From positions 1 through 8,396 of the forward strand of contig JAJRUA010000051.1 of assembly GCA_024278035.1 (NCBI GenBank): a stretch of DNA of 8,396 bases. Reading direction: 5' to 3'. The notes beneath the pieces are model-generated. The model saw nothing but the letters and a program-made list of their open reading frames with translations. It had not been told where the DNA came from and did not search any database. The DNA comes from Planctomycetota bacterium. Its GTDB lineage: Bacteria > Planctomycetota > Planctomycetia > Pirellulales > Lacipirellulaceae. This document shows, piece after piece, positions 6,296-8,396 of this stretch. The translations under genes and the position numbers were made by a program. Numbering within the stretch: position 1 is the stretch's first letter; every line of letters begins with the position of its first letter.

Positions 6296-6619
6296 TTGAG
6301 CGACACTTTCGCAAAAATTGAGCAACTTGTTCGCAAGGGAGCCGTTCGCGTCTCCGAGCATGGGTACGATGAGTTATCGGCAGACGGTCTTTTCGCCCGT
6401 GAAGTTATCGAAGGAATCGAAACAGCGCTACTTGTAGAGGACTATCCTGACTACCCGAAAGGCCCATGCGTTTTGGTTTTACAAAAGGATGTGCTAGGCG
6501 GGCCGTTGCATGTCGTCTGGGGGATTCCGAAGGGGCATGTTAGTCCTGCGGTACTTATTACGGCTTACCGACCCGATCCCGAACTATGGGAAGAGAACTT
6601 TCTGAGGAGACGACCGTGA
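6296..6619 (+). CDS. DUF4258 domain protein (possible toxin-like component)
   Basis: A 107-residue protein that starts at TTG 6296, with AAGGGA (6282-6287) eight bases upstream; no ATG is available. The N-terminal part has the helix FAKIEQLVRKG followed by VRVSEHGYDEL (17-27), where His22 occupies the position of the family's conserved early His. The centre, YPKGPCVLVLQKDV, and PLHVVWGIP form the strands. The end, YRPDPELWEENFLRRR (91-106), is the characteristic DUF4258 C-terminus. DUF4258 proteins are small, uncharacterised and similar in size and fold pattern to RelE/BrnT-type toxins; a toxin role is my inference. It overlaps the next gene (GTGA), and such tight coupling is typical of toxin-antitoxin pairs. 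An alternative is a non-toxic accessory protein. Confidence 0.85.
   Translation: MSDTFAKIEQLVRKGAVRVSEHGYDELSADGLFAREVIEGIETALLVEDYPDYPKGPCVLVLQKDVLGGPLHVVWGIPKGHVSPAVLITAYRPDPELWEENFLRRRP
6604..6610 (+). promoter_or_regulatory. Ribosome binding site for the 71-residue DUF4258 partner
   Basis: GAGGAGA lies five bases before GTG 6616, inside the end of the upstream coding region. It decides the start: an in-frame ATG at 6586 would overlap the upstream gene by 34 bases and has no such site. Confidence 0.65.
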
Positions 6620-6831
6620 CGAAGCGAACTCGTACCAAACTGGTCCATGAAGGCAAATACATCGCTGAAGTCGATGTTGAACTTTTGGAGACAGACGATG
6701 GCTGGTCTCCCTGTCTTTCTGTGGAGGATGCGTACAAATTGGACCGGGTGAGGGAATCACTACGGCGAAGCGATATCGTGACGGCACTAGAGTATGGTCG
6801 CGTTTATACGATGACCCCAGTATTGAGTTGA
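6616..6831 (+). CDS. Small protein partnered with DUF4258 (putative antitoxin-like)
   Basis: From GTG 6616 the protein is 71 residues, beginning MTKRTRTKLVHEGKYIAEV. A short basic N-terminus leads to strands (KYIAEVDVELLE), then GWSPCLSVEDAYKLDRVRESL and RRSDIVTALEYGRVYTMTPV. I recall this type as a recurring downstream neighbour of DUF4258 genes, usually with KLVxEGxYxAEVxVEL and GWxPxLSxEDAxKLDxVRxAL patterns, but no function is established. The start overlaps the DUF4258 stop by three bases (GTGA), implying translational coupling. The order DUF4258-partner is the reverse of the commonest antitoxin-first arrangement but occurs in several toxin families. The role is inferred from context only. 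Confidence 0.8.
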   Translation: MTKRTRTKLVHEGKYIAEVDVELLETDDGWSPCLSVEDAYKLDRVRESLRRSDIVTALEYGRVYTMTPVLS

Positions 6832-6877
6832 AGGGAAGCGAAGGACGATCAAGAGCCTGAGGAAAACTCGAGTAAGC

Positions 6878-6955
6878 GCAAGTAAGGGTCCGCTGTGCGG
6901 ACCACTGATTGGAGGGTTGGGTTGAAGATTGGTCCGCACAGCGGACCCTACTTGC
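6878..6955. repeat. REPIN-like nested palindrome, 78 bases
   Basis: Bases 6878-6904 pair with 6930-6955 over 26 base pairs with a single bulged A (one of 6884-6885) and a 25-base loop. Each arm is itself a perfect palindrome, GGTCCGC TGT GCGGACC at 6887-6903 and GGTCCGC ACA GCGGACC at 6931-6947. The architecture matches the element at 3269-3353, but the sequence family is different. The near-perfect match of the two arms suggests recent formation or recent spread. The right arm ends directly at an in-frame TGA (6956-6958), two codons before the next small ORF. It could also serve as a bidirectional transcription barrier after the DUF4258 cassette, but no T run follows. Confidence 0.88.
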
Positions 6956-6961
6956 TGACGC

Positions 6962-7129
6962 ATGATGGACGTAAACGAAGCTGATGTCGCGGCTATCCGC
7001 AAAGGGATCGAAGACGAGGCCGCTGGGAGGCTAGTTCCTGCAAGGGAAGCGGTGGCTGAGTTGCGGGAGAAGTACCAGCTTGCTATGCCAGAAAACCCAC
7101 ACGTTTTCCAAGATAGATTTTCTTCGTAA
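6962..7129 (+). CDS. Small antitoxin-like ORF, possibly a truncated remnant
   Basis: A 55-residue frame starting at ATG 6962 (a second ATG follows at 6965) and ending at TAA 7127. It reads MMDVNEADVAAIRKGIEDEA, then AGRLVPAREAVAELREKYQL and a polar tail. The segment xAxIRKGIEDxxAGRxxPxxEAxAELRxKY resembles the C-terminal helix region of small type II antitoxins, in which an acidic helix is followed by AGRxxPxxEV. There is no DNA-binding N-terminal half, no Shine-Dalgarno site, and an in-frame stop two codons upstream. The palindromic element ends exactly at that stop. It may thus be the 3' remnant of a longer antitoxin gene cut by the repeat, or a genuine short gene. No toxin gene follows: the 154 bases to 7284 contain only a stop-bounded frame without an ATG start. 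Confidence 0.45.
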   Translation: MMDVNEADVAAIRKGIEDEAAGRLVPAREAVAELREKYQLAMPENPHVFQDRFSS

Positions 7130-7283
7130 GTCTGGAATATAAGAGGCTTCTGCCTAAAGCAAGCCGAATAAGCGGGACAGTCGACAAGATTGCCCCTTTG
7201 CTCTGGCCGATGAACCGGTATGGCGACAGAAGCGTAGTCCTAGTATAGACTTAGAGCATTAGAATGGACGATTAATCTGACAT

Positions 7284-8105
7284 ATGACGGCAACTCCCGT
7301 GAACCAACCGTTACCCAAGTATGCGAAGCCTCCTGTCGTTGAGGTAGCGCTGTCGGTCCAATTCGAGCAACTCGATCTTACCGCGGCCCATTTGGGATTG
7401 GTCTGGGAGCTTTTCCGCGATCGGTTTCCTAAAATTCAGGAGAAGTCAGAACTTGCCCCTGAAATCGAACGGTTTGCCCCAGCGGAAAGAAGGGTTCCAG
7501 GCGTCCGTTTTAAGATCGAATCCGTGCCCGCGACACGTTTTTGGTTTGTTAGCGATTCGGGAGATGAGTTAGTCCAAGTTCAACGTGACCGATTCATTCG
7601 CAATTGGCGCAAGACAGAAGACTCTCCTGAATATCCTAGCTACAGTACTCTTTGCAAGAAGTTTAAAAAAGACTGGTATAAATTCGCGAAGTTTGTGACG
7701 GAGGAATGCAGTTTAACTCTCGTTCCCAATCAGTGTGAACTGACGTACGTCAATATCGTTGAAGATGTTGACTCAAATCACTTTGCCAACGTTTTTACTT
7801 GGGTCAATGGTTCTTACTCCGATGGTTACCTTAGTAATGTCGAGGAAGCGGAATTGATTTTGCGATATGTTTTGCAGAATGAACCCGATGAACCCTGGGG
7901 ACGGCTTCACATTTCAACCGAACCAGCACTTACCCTCGACGGTAAGCCTGCTGTTCGTCTGGCATTGACCGCACGGGGAGAGCCCAAGACACAAGATTTT
8001 GACGGCATCCGAGGTTTCCTAGACAAGGGACACGAAGCAATAGTGCGTGGTTTTACGTCGATCACCACGGTTGAAATGCATAAGATATGGGAGCGTGAAG
8101 TATGA
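7284..8105 (+). CDS. TIGR04255 family protein
   Basis: A 273-residue soluble protein without signal peptide or membrane segments. It carries the landmarks I associate with TIGR04255: PPVVEVALSVQFE (16-28), LVQVQRDRFIRNWRK (96-110), YPSYSTL (117-123), CELTYVN (151-157), GRLHISTEPAL (206-216), and a C-terminal FLDKGHEAIVRGFTSIT then MHKIWER. The family is sporadically distributed and has no established function. The stop codon overlaps the next start (ATGA), so the two are translationally coupled and probably form one module. G+C is low: for example 26 of 60 in 7801-7860, against 40 of 60 in 5701-5760 of gyrA. No Shine-Dalgarno site or clear promoter precedes ATG 7284. Confidence 0.88.
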   Translation: MTATPVNQPLPKYAKPPVVEVALSVQFEQLDLTAAHLGLVWELFRDRFPKIQEKSELAPEIERFAPAERRVPGVRFKIESVPATRFWFVSDSGDELVQVQRDRFIRNWRKTEDSPEYPSYSTLCKKFKKDWYKFAKFVTEECSLTLVPNQCELTYVNIVEDVDSNHFANVFTWVNGSYSDGYLSNVEEAELILRYVLQNEPDEPWGRLHISTEPALTLDGKPAVRLALTARGEPKTQDFDGIRGFLDKGHEAIVRGFTSITTVEMHKIWEREV

Positions 8106-8396
8106 GTACCGACCTATTGCAGCAATCCAAACTTCTTTCCGATGGTTGGCGTAAAGGCTATCGGCATTCGTTACAGCGAATCACAATGGAGGAAGAGTAT
8201 TGTGACTTTGGTAAAAAACCTGAAGAATGGTTCATGCCGCTTCTGGAGCAAGTCCGTGACCTTGGCATGTTGCTTCCAAACTGGGATTCATATAATGCCA
8301 GACCGATCGATCCAGAAATTGCCGCACACACGGTGAATATCTTGATGGATGTCCTTGATAAGGATGATCCTTTTCCTGCAGTTGTACCTACAAGTC
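8102..8396 (+). CDS. Partner protein of the TIGR04255 gene, N-terminal part (runs off right edge)
   Basis: The frame is open for 98 codons from ATG 8102 to the window edge with no stop. GGGAG (8089-8093) lies eight bases before the start, inside the upstream gene. After a polar, helical N-terminus with the acidic stretch TMEEEYCDF, residues around 60-70 read LPNWDSYNARPIDPE, followed by a helix and PFPAVVPTS at the edge. I recall the combination of (N)WDSYxAxPIDP and VVPTSDGG as that of an uncharacterised family often encoded next to TIGR04255 genes; the DGG part would lie just outside the window. The ATGA overlap argues for a common function with the upstream protein. No activity can be assigned. 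Confidence 0.82.
   Translation, partial: MSTDLLQQSKLLSDGWRKGYRHSLQRITMEEEYCDFGKKPEEWFMPLLEQVRDLGMLLPNWDSYNARPIDPEIAAHTVNILMDVLDKDDPFPAVVPTS

Noticed and set aside
7117..7254. Open plus-strand frame reading SLEYKRLLPKASRISGTV as a possible toxin remnant after the antitoxin-like ORF
   Set aside because: It has no ATG start and no recognisable family pattern; its length of about 45 codons is within chance.

Overview
The window looks like a chromosomal stretch from a planctomycete, most likely of the Pirellulales type. This is inferred from the style of the proteins: a planctomycete-like ScpB with a long disordered N-terminus, a rhomboid-type leader beginning MGLYDRDYGRDD, a GyrA with a divergent quinolone pocket, and a 159-residue protein of a type I associate only with this phylum. 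Weak or missing Shine-Dalgarno sites and long palindromic repeats between genes fit as well. No RNA gene, CRISPR array, transposase or phage gene was found.

Layout. The left edge (1-135, minus) holds the first 45 codons of a probable rhomboid-family membrane protein. A C- and G-rich gap with five tandem CTTCCGC heptamers separates it from scpB (340-1011, plus), a chromosome-segregation gene. Next come rpe (1277-2047), the pentose-phosphate epimerase, and, 32 bases later and probably co-transcribed, a histidine-phosphatase-fold protein (2080-2658) that has lost nearly every catalytic residue. A conserved hypothetical gene converges on it (2701-3180, minus). It is divergent from gyrA (3502-6228, plus), and the 321-base gap between them is packed with inverted repeats, including an 85-base REPIN-like hairpin.

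Downstream of gyrA the window becomes accessory in character. A two-gene overlapping cassette (6296-6619 and 6616-6831), with its own promoter-like sequence, encodes a DUF4258 protein and a 71-residue partner. A second REPIN-like element (6878-6955) follows, of different sequence but identical architecture, and it abuts a 55-codon antitoxin-like small ORF (6962-7129). The window ends in an overlapping pair: a TIGR04255-family protein (7284-8105) and the N-terminal part of its partner (8102 to the right edge). These last two genes are visibly poorer in G+C than gyrA, which suggests acquisition by transfer.

How the parts relate. The left two thirds is housekeeping: chromosome segregation, carbon metabolism and DNA supercoiling. 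The right third consists of small coupled two-gene cassettes of unknown function, of the kind that travel between genomes. The most interesting items are the pseudo-enzyme next to rpe, the TIGR04255 pair, the DUF4258 pair, and the two unrelated but identically built REPIN-like elements.
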